A stretch of 64,000 bases of DNA. It comes from Actinomycetes bacterium. Lineage in GTDB: Bacteria; Actinomycetota; Thermoleophilia; Solirubrobacterales; JACPNS01. Location: NCBI GenBank assembly GCA_023404495.1, contig JAEYBE010000061.1, forward strand, positions 1-64,000, read 5' to 3'. The stretch's first letter is position 1. Each line of letters starts with the position of its first letter. The notes under the pieces are model-generated. The model made no database searches. It was not told where the DNA came from and was given only the letters and a program-made list of their open reading frames with translations. A program made the translations under genes and the position numbers. Shown here piece after piece: positions 24,498 through 32,515 of this stretch.

Positions 24498-26318
24498 ATG
24501 GAAATCCCCGCCGACCGCATCCGCAACTTCTCGATCATCGCCCACATCGACCATGGGAAGTCGACGCTGGCCGATCGCATTCTTGAGGTCACGCACTCGG
24601 TCGACAAGAAGGACATGAAGGCGCAGCTGCTCGACAGCATGGAGCTCGAGCGCGAGCGGGGGATCACGATCAAGTCGCAGGCGGTGCGTGTCTACTACGA
24701 GGCCGACGACGGCGAGACCTACCAATTCCATCTGATCGACACGCCCGGCCACGTCGATTTCACCTACGAGGTCTCTCGTTCCCTCGCCGCGTGCGAAGGC
24801 GCGCTGCTGGTGGTCGACGCAGCGCAGGGGGTCGAGGCGCAGACGCTCGCCAACACCTACCTCGCGATCGACGGAGGTCTCGAGCTGATCCCGGCGATGA
24901 ACAAGATCGACCTTCCTTCCGCAGAGCCCGAGCGCGTTGCCGGCGAGATCGAGGAGCTGCTCGGCGAGCCGGCGGACGATGTTCTGCGCCTCTCCGCCAA
25001 GACCGGCGAAGGCGTGCACGAACTGCTTGAAGCGGTCGTGCAGAAGATCCCGCCGCCAGAGGCCGATCGCGCCGCCAAGCCGCGCGCGCTGATCTTCGAC
25101 TCGGAGTTCGACGAGTACCGCGGCGTGATCGCCTACGTGCGAGTCGTCGACGGAGAGTTCAAGAAGGGCGCGTCGATCAAGACATTTCAGACGCCGACCA
25201 AGGCGCAGATCAACGACATCGGCTACTTCGCGCCGCAGATGACCAAGACCACGGGCCTCAAGGCAGGCGAAGTCGGCTACATCATCACCGGCATCAAAGA
25301 CGTCGCCAAGCTGCGCGTCGGTGACACGATCACGACCGAAGAAAACCACGCGGAAGAGCCGCTGCCCGGCTACCGCGAGGTCCAGCCGATGGTCTTCTGC
25401 GGACTCTTCCCCGTCAGCACGGACGACTTCGAAGACCTGCGCGACGCGCTCGAGAAGCTCAAGCTCAATGACGCCGCGCTCGACTACGAACCCGAGACCA
25501 GCCGCGCGCTGGGCTTCGGCTTTCGCTGCGGATTCCTCGGGCTACTGCACATGGACATCGTGCGAGAGCGACTCGAGCGCGAGTACGACCTCGAGCTGCT
25601 GGCGACCCCGCCCAACGTGCGTTACGAGGTCACGCTCACAAATGGCGAGATCCAGAAGGTCAACTCGCCGGTCGAGATGCCCGAGCGCGTGACGATCGAG
25701 GAGATCCGCGAACCCTACATTCGCGCCACGATCCTCACGCCGCGCGACCATGTCGGCGCGGTGATGGAGCTCTGCCAGGAGCGCCGCGGCACGCACGTGG
25801 ACATGCACTACATCAGCGAATCGCGCGTGCAGCTGACCTACGACCTGCCGCTGGCCGAGATCGTGCTCGACTTCTTCGATCAGCTCAAGTCGCGCAGCAA
25901 GGGCTATGCCTCGTTTGACTACGAGATCAGCGGGCTCCGTGCCAGCGATCTGGTGCGCCTGGACATACTGCTCGCCGGCGACCCTGTCGACGCGCTGAGC
26001 ATGATCGTCCACAAGGACAAGGCGTACCCCGCCGGCCGGCTGATCACCGAGCGCCTGAAGGACCGCATTCCGCGCCAGCAGTTCGACGTCCCGATCCAGG
26101 CCGCGATCGGCGCCAGCATCGTCGCCCGCGAGACCGTCAAGGCGGTGCGCAAGGACGTCACCGCCAAGTGTTACGGAGGCGACATCTCGCGTAAGCGCAA
26201 GCTGCTCGAGAACCAGAAAAAGGGCAAGAAGCGCATGAAGCAGGTCGGGCGAGTCGAGGTGCCGCAGGAGGCTTTCCTTGCCGTGCTGCAGCTGGACGGC
26301 GACTCGGCCAAGAACTAG
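24498..26318 (+). CDS. lepA: Elongation factor 4 (LepA)
   Basis: Ribosome-associated GTPase that helps 30S maturation and recovery from stalled translocation. 606 residues. The GTPase motifs are intact: AHIDHGKST (P-loop), ERERGITI (switch I), DTPGHVDF, and MNKIDLP. The LepA C-terminal domain is recognisable at YGGDISRKRKLLENQKKGKKRMK. The ATG at 24498 is the standard start (MEIPADRIRNFSIIAHIDHG); the frame is open upstream through the terminator, which is not coding. A CATAAT -10-like box lies at 24480-24485, 12 nt before the ATG. Confidence 0.97.
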   Translation: MEIPADRIRNFSIIAHIDHGKSTLADRILEVTHSVDKKDMKAQLLDSMELERERGITIKSQAVRVYYEADDGETYQFHLIDTPGHVDFTYEVSRSLAACEGALLVVDAAQGVEAQTLANTYLAIDGGLELIPAMNKIDLPSAEPERVAGEIEELLGEPADDVLRLSAKTGEGVHELLEAVVQKIPPPEADRAAKPRALIFDSEFDEYRGVIAYVRVVDGEFKKGASIKTFQTPTKAQINDIGYFAPQMTKTTGLKAGEVGYIITGIKDVAKLRVGDTITTEENHAEEPLPGYREVQPMVFCGLFPVSTDDFEDLRDALEKLKLNDAALDYEPETSRALGFGFRCGFLGLLHMDIVRERLEREYDLELLATPPNVRYEVTLTNGEIQKVNSPVEMPERVTIEEIREPYIRATILTPRDHVGAVMELCQERRGTHVDMHYISESRVQLTYDLPLAEIVLDFFDQLKSRSKGYASFDYEISGLRASDLVRLDILLAGDPVDALSMIVHKDKAYPAGRLITERLKDRIPRQQFDVPIQAAIGASIVARETVKAVRKDVTAKCYGGDISRKRKLLENQKKGKKRMKQVGRVEVPQEAFLAVLQLDGDSAKN

Positions 26319-26328
26319 TCGCTGCGCA

Positions 26329-26820
26329 GTGATCGACGATCCCTACGCGATCCTCGCGGTGTCGCGCGACGCGAGCCAGGAGGAGATTCGTGCCGCGTAC
26401 ATCGCAGGCGCGAAGCGCTTTCACCCGGATGTCGTCGGCGCAGAAGAGTCCGGCGAGCGCATGCGAGAGTTGAACCTCGCGTACGAGTTGCTCCGAGACC
26501 CGGAACTGCGCGCCCGATTTGACGCGGAGATCGGCGTCGACATCCGCTCCTCGAGTATTGACGACCTGGAAGATCTAGTTCGCGTTTGGGCGACGGAACC
26601 GAAGTTCTCGGATTTGCCGGACCAGAAGCTTCGCGCCTTGAACCGCGAGTACGTGCGGATGGAACAGGAAGGGTGGAGCGTGGAACGCAAGTTCGATCAC
26701 CTCGTCTGCACGAAAACAGAACGGCGGGGGATTTTCACTCGGCCAGTCAAGCGCAGGGTGACCGTCAACATCGACGCCAACGGGCGGGCATTTCAGGTGG
26801 AGCAGAAGCGACCCGGATGA
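26329..26820 (+). CDS. Small J-domain protein with unknown C-terminal region
   Basis: A 163-residue protein. Residues 1-62 are a J domain (IDDPYAILAVSRDASQEEIRAAY, the HPD motif in KRFHPDVVG, then LNLAYELLRDPELRARFD), which would stimulate an Hsp70. The remaining 100 residues (DDLEDLVRVWATEPKF to the end) match no domain I know and are not a DnaJ G/F or zinc region. The GTG at 26329 lies 10 bp after lepA, so the two are probably cotranscribed; upstream in-frame starts fall inside lepA. It could be a dedicated co-chaperone; its client is unknown. Confidence 0.82.
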   Translation: MIDDPYAILAVSRDASQEEIRAAYIAGAKRFHPDVVGAEESGERMRELNLAYELLRDPELRARFDAEIGVDIRSSSIDDLEDLVRVWATEPKFSDLPDQKLRALNREYVRMEQEGWSVERKFDHLVCTKTERRGIFTRPVKRRVTVNIDANGRAFQVEQKRPG

Positions 26821-26941
26821 CGATGCGGCATTCGCCAGAAACGGCACGCACGTCCAAACCCGCACTTCGCTCCGGGGCAGCGACCTGTAGTTTGCGGGCG
26901 TAACTACTACATGCAGCCGCAATCCACGAAACGGAGTACCA

Positions 26942-27469
26942 ATGGCTGAAACTCTCCCAATTCAGGGAGGCCCCGAGACCGCGAAGATCCGCAACGTCAT
27001 CGGTGTGCCCGCCCTGATCATCATCACTCTCGGCATCTATGGCCTTTTCTGGTGGTACTACATCAACCGCGAGATGGCGGACCTTGGCCGCAAGAACGGT
27101 CGTGAGGATCTCGGTACGAACCCGGTCCTTTCGGTGCTCGCGCTGTTCCCGGGCGCATTGCTGATCGTCCCGGCGATCTGGACGACGATCACCACCTATC
27201 AGCGTGCCAAGCGTGCCCAGCAGCTCGTCGGAGTCGCAGAGCACGAGCAGGCGAACCCCTGGATCTACGGCATCTTCTACGTCGTGATCTCGATCGTCGC
27301 GTATGGCTATCTGCAGAGCCAGCTCAACAAGGTTTGGCGCATCACCGGCGGGCAGGTGCAAGCCGCACCGCAGGCTGCTCCGGCCGCGGCTGCCGCACCG
27401 GCGGCGCCAACGGTCCCCGAGCCGCCGGCCCCGCCAGCTCCGCCGACTCCCCCGGCACCTCCAGCCTGA
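26942..27469 (+). CDS. DUF4234 membrane protein with proline/alanine-rich tail
   Basis: A 175-residue protein. Residues about 15-130 match the DUF4234 family: IRNVIGVPALIIITLGIYGLFWWYYINREM (first membrane helix with the GIYxxxWWY signature), ALLIVPAIWTTITTYQRAKRAQQ, and a third helix IYGIFYVVISIVAYGYLQ. The last 35 residues are a low-complexity Ala then Pro-rich tail (PEPPAPPAPPTPP), probably extended and possibly cell-wall spanning. ACGGAG precedes the ATG by 5 nt, and a TAGTTT -10-like box lies at 26888-26893, so this gene has a real leader. Function of the family is unknown. Confidence 0.85.
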   Translation: MAETLPIQGGPETAKIRNVIGVPALIIITLGIYGLFWWYYINREMADLGRKNGREDLGTNPVLSVLALFPGALLIVPAIWTTITTYQRAKRAQQLVGVAEHEQANPWIYGIFYVVISIVAYGYLQSQLNKVWRITGGQVQAAPQAAPAAAAAPAAPTVPEPPAPPAPPTPPAPPA

Positions 27470-27489
27470 CGCACGTCACTTGACGATTT

Positions 27490-27529
27490 CGGTCGTTCGG
27501 CGGCGGTTAGACTTCCCGCCGAACGACCG
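27490..27529 (+). promoter_or_regulatory. Large dyad (14-bp perfect arms) upstream of the dehydratase pair
   Basis: Arms CGGTCGTTCGGCGG and CCGCCGAACGACCG enclose a 12-nt loop holding TAGACT, a -10-like hexamer (27508-27513). The right arm also continues into a second palindrome, CGAACG-AC-CGTTCG (27520-27533), the size of a TetR-type half-operator pair. TTGACG at 27480-27485 is 22 bp from TAGACT, too far for a standard -35. Best read as an operator for a repressor covering the -10 region; a transcriptional attenuator is the alternative. Confidence 0.55.
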
Positions 27530-27585
27530 TTCGTTACGTTGCCCGCGCAGGCGGGCGAGTCAGCCTCAGCAACAGGAGCATTCAA

Positions 27586-28026
27586 GTGGCAATCAAGACT
27601 GACGCGGTGGGCAAGACCTATCCGCCGGTCGAATACGTGGTCGGCACGGAGAAGATCCGTGAGTACACCGCCGTCACGTTCGACGAGAACCCCCTCTCCA
27701 ATGACGAAGCAGCAGCCAAGGCAGCCGGCTACGCGGGTCTTGTGGCCCCGCCGATGTTCGCCGTCGTCTACTCGAGCCAGGCCGCCGTGCCGGCGATGTT
27801 CGACCCGGAGGTCGGGATGAACTTCGCGATGATGGTCCACGGCGCGCAGGACTTCACTTTCCACAAGCCTGTGGTCGCGGGCGACCGCATCACCACCACC
27901 GCCTCGGTCAAATCGATCACCGAGGACGGCGGCAAGGGCTTTTACGTCTACAACACTGAGTCCGTCAACCAGAACGGCGAGACCGTCGTCTCGGCTGACT
28001 GGACCTGCATCGTGAGGGGTGTCTGA
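27586..28026 (+). CDS. MaoC-like dehydratase subunit, N-terminal FAS1-type (HadA-like)
   Basis: A 146-residue hot-dog-fold protein of the UPF0336 / HadA-HadC type: IREYTAVTFDENPLSNDEAAAKAAG, VAPPMFAVVYSS, MMVHGAQDFTFHKPVVAGDRITT. These proteins form a heterodimer with a catalytic MaoC partner to dehydrate 3-hydroxyacyl thioesters. The catalytic Asp-His hydratase motif is absent here, as expected for the non-catalytic half, and the catalytic partner is the next gene, 2 bp away. It starts with GTG preceded by AGGAGC at 6-7 nt. Role in fatty-acid elongation or lipid breakdown is inferred. Confidence 0.85.
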   Translation: MAIKTDAVGKTYPPVEYVVGTEKIREYTAVTFDENPLSNDEAAAKAAGYAGLVAPPMFAVVYSSQAAVPAMFDPEVGMNFAMMVHGAQDFTFHKPVVAGDRITTTASVKSITEDGGKGFYVYNTESVNQNGETVVSADWTCIVRGV

Positions 28027-28028
28027 CA

Positions 28029-28421
28029 ATGGGATACAACGCAGGAGACTCAATCGAAGAAGTCAAGGTCACTCCCGACAAGTACCTCCCGCACCGCTAC
28101 GCGGGCGCCTCGGGTGACTTCAACCCGATCCACATCGACAAGGAATTCGCCCAGATGGTCGGACTCCCGAACACGATCCTCCACGGCCTCTGGTCGCTCT
28201 CGCAGGTGCAGCGCGCCGCGATTCAGGCCGCCGGCGGCGATCCGACGAAGCTGAAGACCCTCTCGGGTCAGTTCCGCGGAATGGGCCAGCCGGAGAAGGA
28301 GATCACCGTCACCGGCACCGTCAAGACGGTCGAGGAGAGCGGCGAAGCGATCCTCGAGCTCGAGGCCGAGCAGGACGGATCGCGGATCATCCGCAACGCC
28401 ACGGCGATCATCGAGCCCTAG
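28029..28421 (+). CDS. MaoC-family dehydratase/enoyl hydratase, catalytic subunit (HadB-like)
   Basis: A 130-residue hot-dog protein with the (R)-specific hydratase motif in YAGASGDFNPIHIDKEFAQ (D-F-N-P-I-H-I, catalytic Asp and His) followed by LPNTILHGLWSLSQVQRA. The pattern is that of mycobacterial HadB and other (R)-hydratases. It follows the HadA-like gene by 2 bp, and a canonical terminator lies 25 bp downstream. The two together are probably a 3-hydroxyacyl-ACP/CoA dehydratase. Whether it serves elongation or degradation cannot be decided here. Confidence 0.88.
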   Translation: MGYNAGDSIEEVKVTPDKYLPHRYAGASGDFNPIHIDKEFAQMVGLPNTILHGLWSLSQVQRAAIQAAGGDPTKLKTLSGQFRGMGQPEKEITVTGTVKTVEESGEAILELEAEQDGSRIIRNATAIIEP

Positions 28422-28445
28422 ACGGGGCGCCTGGAGAAGTTCTGC

Positions 28446-28486
28446 AAAAGGCCCGTCGCCACGAGGAGTGGGGCGGGCCTTTTTTT
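28446..28486 (+). terminator. Intrinsic terminator after the dehydratase pair
   Basis: A stem of AAAAGGCCCG with CGGGCCTTTT, extended by CCAC/GTGG inside, followed by a run of seven T residues. This is a classical factor-independent terminator. Confidence 0.9.
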
Positions 28487-28526
28487 GCGTAATCTGCGCT
28501 CGGCAAACGAACGCGAAGGGGGACCA

Positions 28527-29420
28527 GTGGGGACAGTGACTCGGGAAGATGTGCGGTTTGACAGCCACGGCGACGAGTGTGGGGCCTGGTTCTACGTCCC
28601 TGAAGGCGAAGGGCCGTTCCCGGTCGTAGTGCTCTGCCACGGACTTGGCGCCGTGCGCGAGATGCGCCTCGACGCCAACGCGCGCGCGTTCGCCGATGCC
28701 GGGATCGCCGCCCTCAACTTCACGTATCGCAACTTCGGCGACTCTGGCGGGGAGCCGCGGCAGGTACTCGACATCGCGCGCCAGCGCGACGACATCGCCG
28801 CCGCGATCGACTACGCGCGGTCGCGCCCCGAGGTCGATCCCGACCGCGTCGCGCTCTTTGGCAGCTCGTTCGGCGGCGGCCACGTGATCGCCGTCGCCGC
28901 CGACCGAGACGACATTGCCGCAGTTGTGGCGCAGTGCCCGTTCACCGACGGCATGGCGTCCGGTGGCACGCTGGGCGCGGTGAGCACCGTGAAGGTGGGC
29001 GCGTACGCGGCAGCCGACGCAGTGGCCCGCGCGCTCGGCCGTGGTCCGGTCTACGCGATGCTCGCCGGTACGCGCGGCGACGCCGCGATGATGACCGCCC
29101 ACGACGTCGTTGACGGCTACATGGCATTGATGCCCGAGGGTTTCGAGAGTGACAATCGCGTCGCCGCGCGCATCGGTATCGACATCCTCTTCGCCCGGCC
29201 GGGCAGGCGGATGAAGGATCTTCAGTGTCCGACGCTGATCTGCGGATGCGAGACCGACACCGTCGCGCCGTACAAGACAACCGCCAAGTACGCCAAGGCG
29301 GCGCCGAACGTGACGCTCAAGAGCTACCCCTTCGGTCACTTCGACATCTACATCGGCGAACCGTTCGAGCAGGCGAGCGCGGATCAGGTCTCATTCCTGA
29401 AGGAACACCTCGCGGCCTGA
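28527..29420 (+). CDS. Alpha/beta hydrolase (dienelactone-hydrolase-like)
   Basis: A 297-residue hydrolase. The nucleophile elbow is GSSFGGG (Ser in VALFGSSFGGGHVIAV), the oxyanion strand is PVVVLCHGLGAVREMRL, and a late Asp-His pair (ICGCETDTVAP, FGHFDIY) could complete the triad. The fold resembles the dienelactone hydrolase / acyl-peptidase group. The GTG at 28527 was chosen because AAGGGGGA lies 5 nt upstream; an earlier in-frame start would lie inside the terminator of the previous operon. No signal peptide, so cytoplasmic. Substrate unknown. Confidence 0.85.
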   Translation: MGTVTREDVRFDSHGDECGAWFYVPEGEGPFPVVVLCHGLGAVREMRLDANARAFADAGIAALNFTYRNFGDSGGEPRQVLDIARQRDDIAAAIDYARSRPEVDPDRVALFGSSFGGGHVIAVAADRDDIAAVVAQCPFTDGMASGGTLGAVSTVKVGAYAAADAVARALGRGPVYAMLAGTRGDAAMMTAHDVVDGYMALMPEGFESDNRVAARIGIDILFARPGRRMKDLQCPTLICGCETDTVAPYKTTAKYAKAAPNVTLKSYPFGHFDIYIGEPFEQASADQVSFLKEHLAA

Positions 29421-29447
29421 GCAGGCAGAGCCGGCGCGGGCGAAAAG

Positions 29448-29453
29448 TATCCT
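29448..29453 (+). promoter_or_regulatory. -10 box of a probable leaderless hrcA transcript
   Basis: TATCCT ends 7 nt before the ATG at 29461, with no Shine-Dalgarno sequence between. No CIRCE inverted repeat is seen upstream. Confidence 0.55.
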
Positions 29454-29460
29454 CAGTGGG

Positions 29461-30474
29461 ATGCTCACAGCCCGCCAGGAACAGATTTTGCGGATCGTCG
29501 TCGAGGCGTTCACCGAAAGCGGTGCGCCGGTCGGCTCGCGCCAGGTCGCAGAGCGCGAGGAGGTTGCCTGGGCCCCGTCGACTGTGCGCAACGAGTTTGC
29601 CGTGCTGGTCAGTCACGGCCTGCTCGAGCAACCGCACACGTCTGCCGGCCGTCGCCCGACCGAGGCCGGCTATCGCTACTTCGTGGACGGGCTACTTGCG
29701 CTTGAGCAGCGACCCGAGCCGCCGAAGATCGAACTGACCTTCGAGCGCGCTGAGGTCGCTGACGCGATCCGCCGGACGACAGAACAGCTGGCGGAGGTCA
29801 ACGACTTGATGGCGCTCGTCAGCGCGCCGCCGCTGGCCAGCGAGGAAATCCTGCGCGTCGAGCTGATCGCGCTCACCCCTCAGCGCGTGATGGTCGTGGT
29901 GATCACCACCAACGGCAACGTCACCAAGCGTCAGTTCGAATTCGCCGACGAACTGGACCCGGGGCTTGCGCGCTGGGCGACCGGATACCTGAACGAGCGG
30001 CTGGGCGGGATCGGACTGGGAGCGCGGATGATCCGCAGTCGCCTTGTGGCCGAAGATCTCTCGCCGCTTGAGCGCGACTTCATCGAGGCGATAGCGCCGG
30101 CATTTCTCGACCAACCGGCGGGCGACGACGTGCTGTTTGTCGGCGGTCGCGCGAATCTGCTGCGCGGACCCCACGGCGATGAGATTCCCGGCATCGACCG
30201 ACTGATGTCGGCGATCGACGGGAGTGGCGAGATCGCGCGGTTGTTGCGCGCGCGGCTCGGAGAACGCGGCGTGTACTTGAGGATCGGGCACGAGAATGAG
30301 GCGAGCGAACTCGTCGGAACAAGTGTTGTCGGAGCCAACTACGGGACGCACACCCGTCAGCTCGGTAGCGTCAACGTGATCGGACCGGTGCGCATGGACT
30401 ATCCGCGCGCGATCGCCTCGGTCCGTTTTGCCGCCGCGCGGCTCTCTGATTTCGTCGCGGACGTCTACGCCTAG
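29461..30474 (+). CDS. hrcA: Heat-inducible transcription repressor HrcA
   Basis: Repressor of class I heat-shock genes through CIRCE operators. 337 residues with the N-terminal winged helix (TARQEQILRIVVEAFTESGAPVGSRQVAE, APSTVRNEFAVLVSHGLLEQPHTSAGRRPTEAGYRYFVD) and the HrcA-specific domain ending GPVRMDYPRAIASVRFAA. dnaJ follows after 3 bp. grpE and dnaK, often next to hrcA, are not here, and no CIRCE element lies in front of this operon, so autoregulation through CIRCE is not supported locally. Confidence 0.95.
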   Translation: MLTARQEQILRIVVEAFTESGAPVGSRQVAEREEVAWAPSTVRNEFAVLVSHGLLEQPHTSAGRRPTEAGYRYFVDGLLALEQRPEPPKIELTFERAEVADAIRRTTEQLAEVNDLMALVSAPPLASEEILRVELIALTPQRVMVVVITTNGNVTKRQFEFADELDPGLARWATGYLNERLGGIGLGARMIRSRLVAEDLSPLERDFIEAIAPAFLDQPAGDDVLFVGGRANLLRGPHGDEIPGIDRLMSAIDGSGEIARLLRARLGERGVYLRIGHENEASELVGTSVVGANYGTHTRQLGSVNVIGPVRMDYPRAIASVRFAAARLSDFVADVYA

Positions 30475-30477
30475 GCG

Positions 30478-31620
30478 ATGTCGACCACCCGCGACTACTA
30501 CGACGTCCTCGGCGTCTCGCGCGATGCCGATGCCGCAGAGATCAAGAAGGCTTTCCGCGTCCTCGCGCGCACTCATCACCCCGATGTCAACGACTCGCCG
30601 GAGGCCGAAGCGGAGTTCAAGGAGATCGCGGCCGCCTACGAGGTGCTCTCCGACGAGAACCGCCGCGCCACCTATGACCGCTTCGGACATGAGGGGCTGC
30701 GCAGCTCCGGCGGCGAGCCTGACTTCTCCGGCTTCAGCGACTTCTCTTCGATCTTCCAGGCCTTCTTCGATCAGGCCGGCGGCGGAGGATTCTTCGGCGG
30801 CGGGGGAGCGGCTACCGGGCGTGGACCACGCCAGGGCGGCGACCTTGCCGTCGAGGCGCAGATCGAACTCGCGGAGGTGCTCACCGGAAAGGATGTCGAG
30901 CTCGAGTACGAGGTGATTGAGACCTGCCAGCGCTGCGATGGCACGCGCGCTGAGCCGGGCAGCGACGTGACGACCTGTGACAAGTGCGACGGCAGCGGCC
31001 AACTGCGGATGGTGACTCGCACGATGCTGGGCCAGCTCGCCCGGGCGGTTGTCTGCGACAAATGCGAAGGGCTCGGAGAGATCGTCGAGACACCCTGCAC
31101 GGAATGCAGCGGCAAGGGGCGCGTGCGGGTGGACCGCGACATCACCGTGACGATTCCGGCTGGAATCGAAGATGGCCAGCAGGTGCGCGTGCCTGGGCGC
31201 GGACATGCCGGAGCGGGCAACGGTCCGCCGGGCGATCTGTACGTACAGGTCGGCGTGGCCGCCGACGAGCGCTTTCATCGCGAAGGCCGCGATCTCTACA
31301 CGGTGGTTGATCTGCCGGCGCATGCCGCGATGCTCGGCCGCGAGGTCGAGGTCGACACGATCGACGGCAGTGAGACGCTCAAGCTCGATTCGGGAGTGAC
31401 CCATGGTGACGACCTGAAGATCAAGGGCCAGGGCCTCCCGGGGATCCGCAACAACTCGCGGGGCGATCTGCATGCGGTGATCAACCTCACGGTCCCGCAC
31501 AATCTCACATCTGAGCAACAGGATCTGCTTGAGCAGTTTGACGCCACCTTGACCGAGAAGAACTTCAAGCCGGCAGGGCGCGAGAACATCATGTCGCGCT
31601 TGCGGCGGGCGCTGCGCTGA
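30478..31620 (+). CDS. dnaJ: Chaperone protein DnaJ
   Basis: Hsp40 co-chaperone for DnaK. 380 residues: J domain (RDYYDVLGVSRDADAAEIKKAFR, HHPDVN), a Gly/Phe-rich linker (QAGGGGFFGGGGAA), the zinc region with four CxxCxGxG-type repeats (CQRCDGTRAE, CDKCDGSG, CDKCEGLG, CTECSGKG), and two beta-sandwich C-terminal domains. All parts are intact. It is the second gene of hrcA-dnaJ, followed by prmA 18 bp later, an arrangement common in actinobacteria and Firmicutes. Confidence 0.96.
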   Translation: MSTTRDYYDVLGVSRDADAAEIKKAFRVLARTHHPDVNDSPEAEAEFKEIAAAYEVLSDENRRATYDRFGHEGLRSSGGEPDFSGFSDFSSIFQAFFDQAGGGGFFGGGGAATGRGPRQGGDLAVEAQIELAEVLTGKDVELEYEVIETCQRCDGTRAEPGSDVTTCDKCDGSGQLRMVTRTMLGQLARAVVCDKCEGLGEIVETPCTECSGKGRVRVDRDITVTIPAGIEDGQQVRVPGRGHAGAGNGPPGDLYVQVGVAADERFHREGRDLYTVVDLPAHAAMLGREVEVDTIDGSETLKLDSGVTHGDDLKIKGQGLPGIRNNSRGDLHAVINLTVPHNLTSEQQDLLEQFDATLTEKNFKPAGRENIMSRLRRALR

Positions 31621-31638
31621 GCGGGCTGGTCGGTCGCT

Positions 31639-32487
31639 GTGATCCGCCTTGCAATCCGCTGCCGCGCCGAGCACGCCGACCTCGCGCTGGCCCAGTTGAT
31701 CGAACTTGCGCCGACGGGGATCGAAGAAGTGCGCGATGGCGAGATCGTCGAATTCGCTGTCTACGGGCCGCCGGGCGAGATCCCCTCGCTGCCAGATCTG
31801 AAGATCGCCGTCGGGGACGATCTGGTGGAGGTTCGCACGAGCGAAGTCGCCGACGACTGGCAGGAGCGCTGGAAGGATTTCCATCACGCGCTGCAGGTTG
31901 AGCCGGCATCCGCTGCGTCCGGGCGCAGCTTCTTTCTGCGGCCGAGCTGGGAAGTGGTCGAGGCACCCGAAGGGTCGGTCGAGGTGGTGCTCGATCCTGG
32001 GCAGGCATTTGGCACTGGCTCACACCCGACGACTCGGCTCTGCGTCGCGCACCTGCTCGATCTTGAACCCGGTGGTGAATTCGTCGACATCGGCTGTGGG
32101 TCCGGCGTTCTGGCGATCGCGGCCGGCAAGCTTGGGTGGGGGCCGCTTCGCGGGTATGACTTCGATCCGTTGGCAGTCACGGCGACAGAAGAGAACGCCG
32201 CGGCCAACGGCGTTGCGATGCAGGTCGAGCAGCTTGACGTGCGGGAGGAGGCCGGCGGTATCCCGCCGCTTGCACCCACCGTGTTCGCCAACATCATGCG
32301 CCCACAACTGCTCGATGTGGCGCGTCAGATCCCGGCCGATCACCCGATCCGCGAGCTAGTGCTCAGCGGCCTGCTTGACGAAGAAGCCAACGAGATCGCC
32401 GCCGCCTACGCGGTGCACGGGCTGACCGAAGTGGCACGGGCAAGCGAAGGCGGCTGGACCGCCCTAAGACTCAGTTACACCAATTGA
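31639..32487 (+). CDS. prmA: Ribosomal protein L11 methyltransferase
   Basis: SAM-dependent trimethylation of ribosomal protein L11. 282 residues: an N-terminal L11-binding domain (IRLAIRCRAEHADLALAQLIELAPTGIEE), then VVLDPGQAFGTGSHPTTRL, the PrmA hallmark, and the SAM motif FVDIGCGSGVLAIAAGKLG, followed by NIMRPQLLD. It starts with GTG at 31639, 18 bp after dnaJ. The hrcA-dnaJ-prmA order is conserved widely. It ends 1 bp before a hairpin that separates it from the convergent oxidoreductase. Confidence 0.93.
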   Translation: MIRLAIRCRAEHADLALAQLIELAPTGIEEVRDGEIVEFAVYGPPGEIPSLPDLKIAVGDDLVEVRTSEVADDWQERWKDFHHALQVEPASAASGRSFFLRPSWEVVEAPEGSVEVVLDPGQAFGTGSHPTTRLCVAHLLDLEPGGEFVDIGCGSGVLAIAAGKLGWGPLRGYDFDPLAVTATEENAAANGVAMQVEQLDVREEAGGIPPLAPTVFANIMRPQLLDVARQIPADHPIRELVLSGLLDEEANEIAAAYAVHGLTEVARASEGGWTALRLSYTN

Positions 32488-32488
32488 G

Positions 32489-32514
32489 TACGTCAAAGAT
32501 GCAGCTTTGACGTA
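32489..32514. terminator. Bidirectional hairpin between convergent genes; shares a repeat with leuS
   Basis: A perfect 10-bp stem TACGTCAAAG / CTTTGACGTA around an ATGCAG loop fills almost all of the 28-nt gap between prmA and the convergent NmrA-like gene, so it can end transcription from either side. Its central 16-mer CAAAGATGCAGCTTTG recurs inside leuS at 15487-15502. Confidence 0.7.
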
Positions 32515-32515
32515 T

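Noticed and set aside
26683..26694. A second GAAC-N4-GTTC (GAACGCAAGTTC)
   Set aside because: It lies inside the coding sequence of the small J-domain gene. The 8 fixed bases are expected about once in 65 kb by chance.
29421..29460. CIRCE operator before hrcA
   Set aside because: No TTAGCACTC/GAGTGCTAA-type dyad in the 40-bp gap or just upstream.
29692..31887. Long reverse-strand open frame opposite hrcA, dnaJ and the start of prmA
   Set aside because: Low-complexity Arg/Ala/Asp-rich translation typical of antisense to GC-rich genes; the forward genes are certain.
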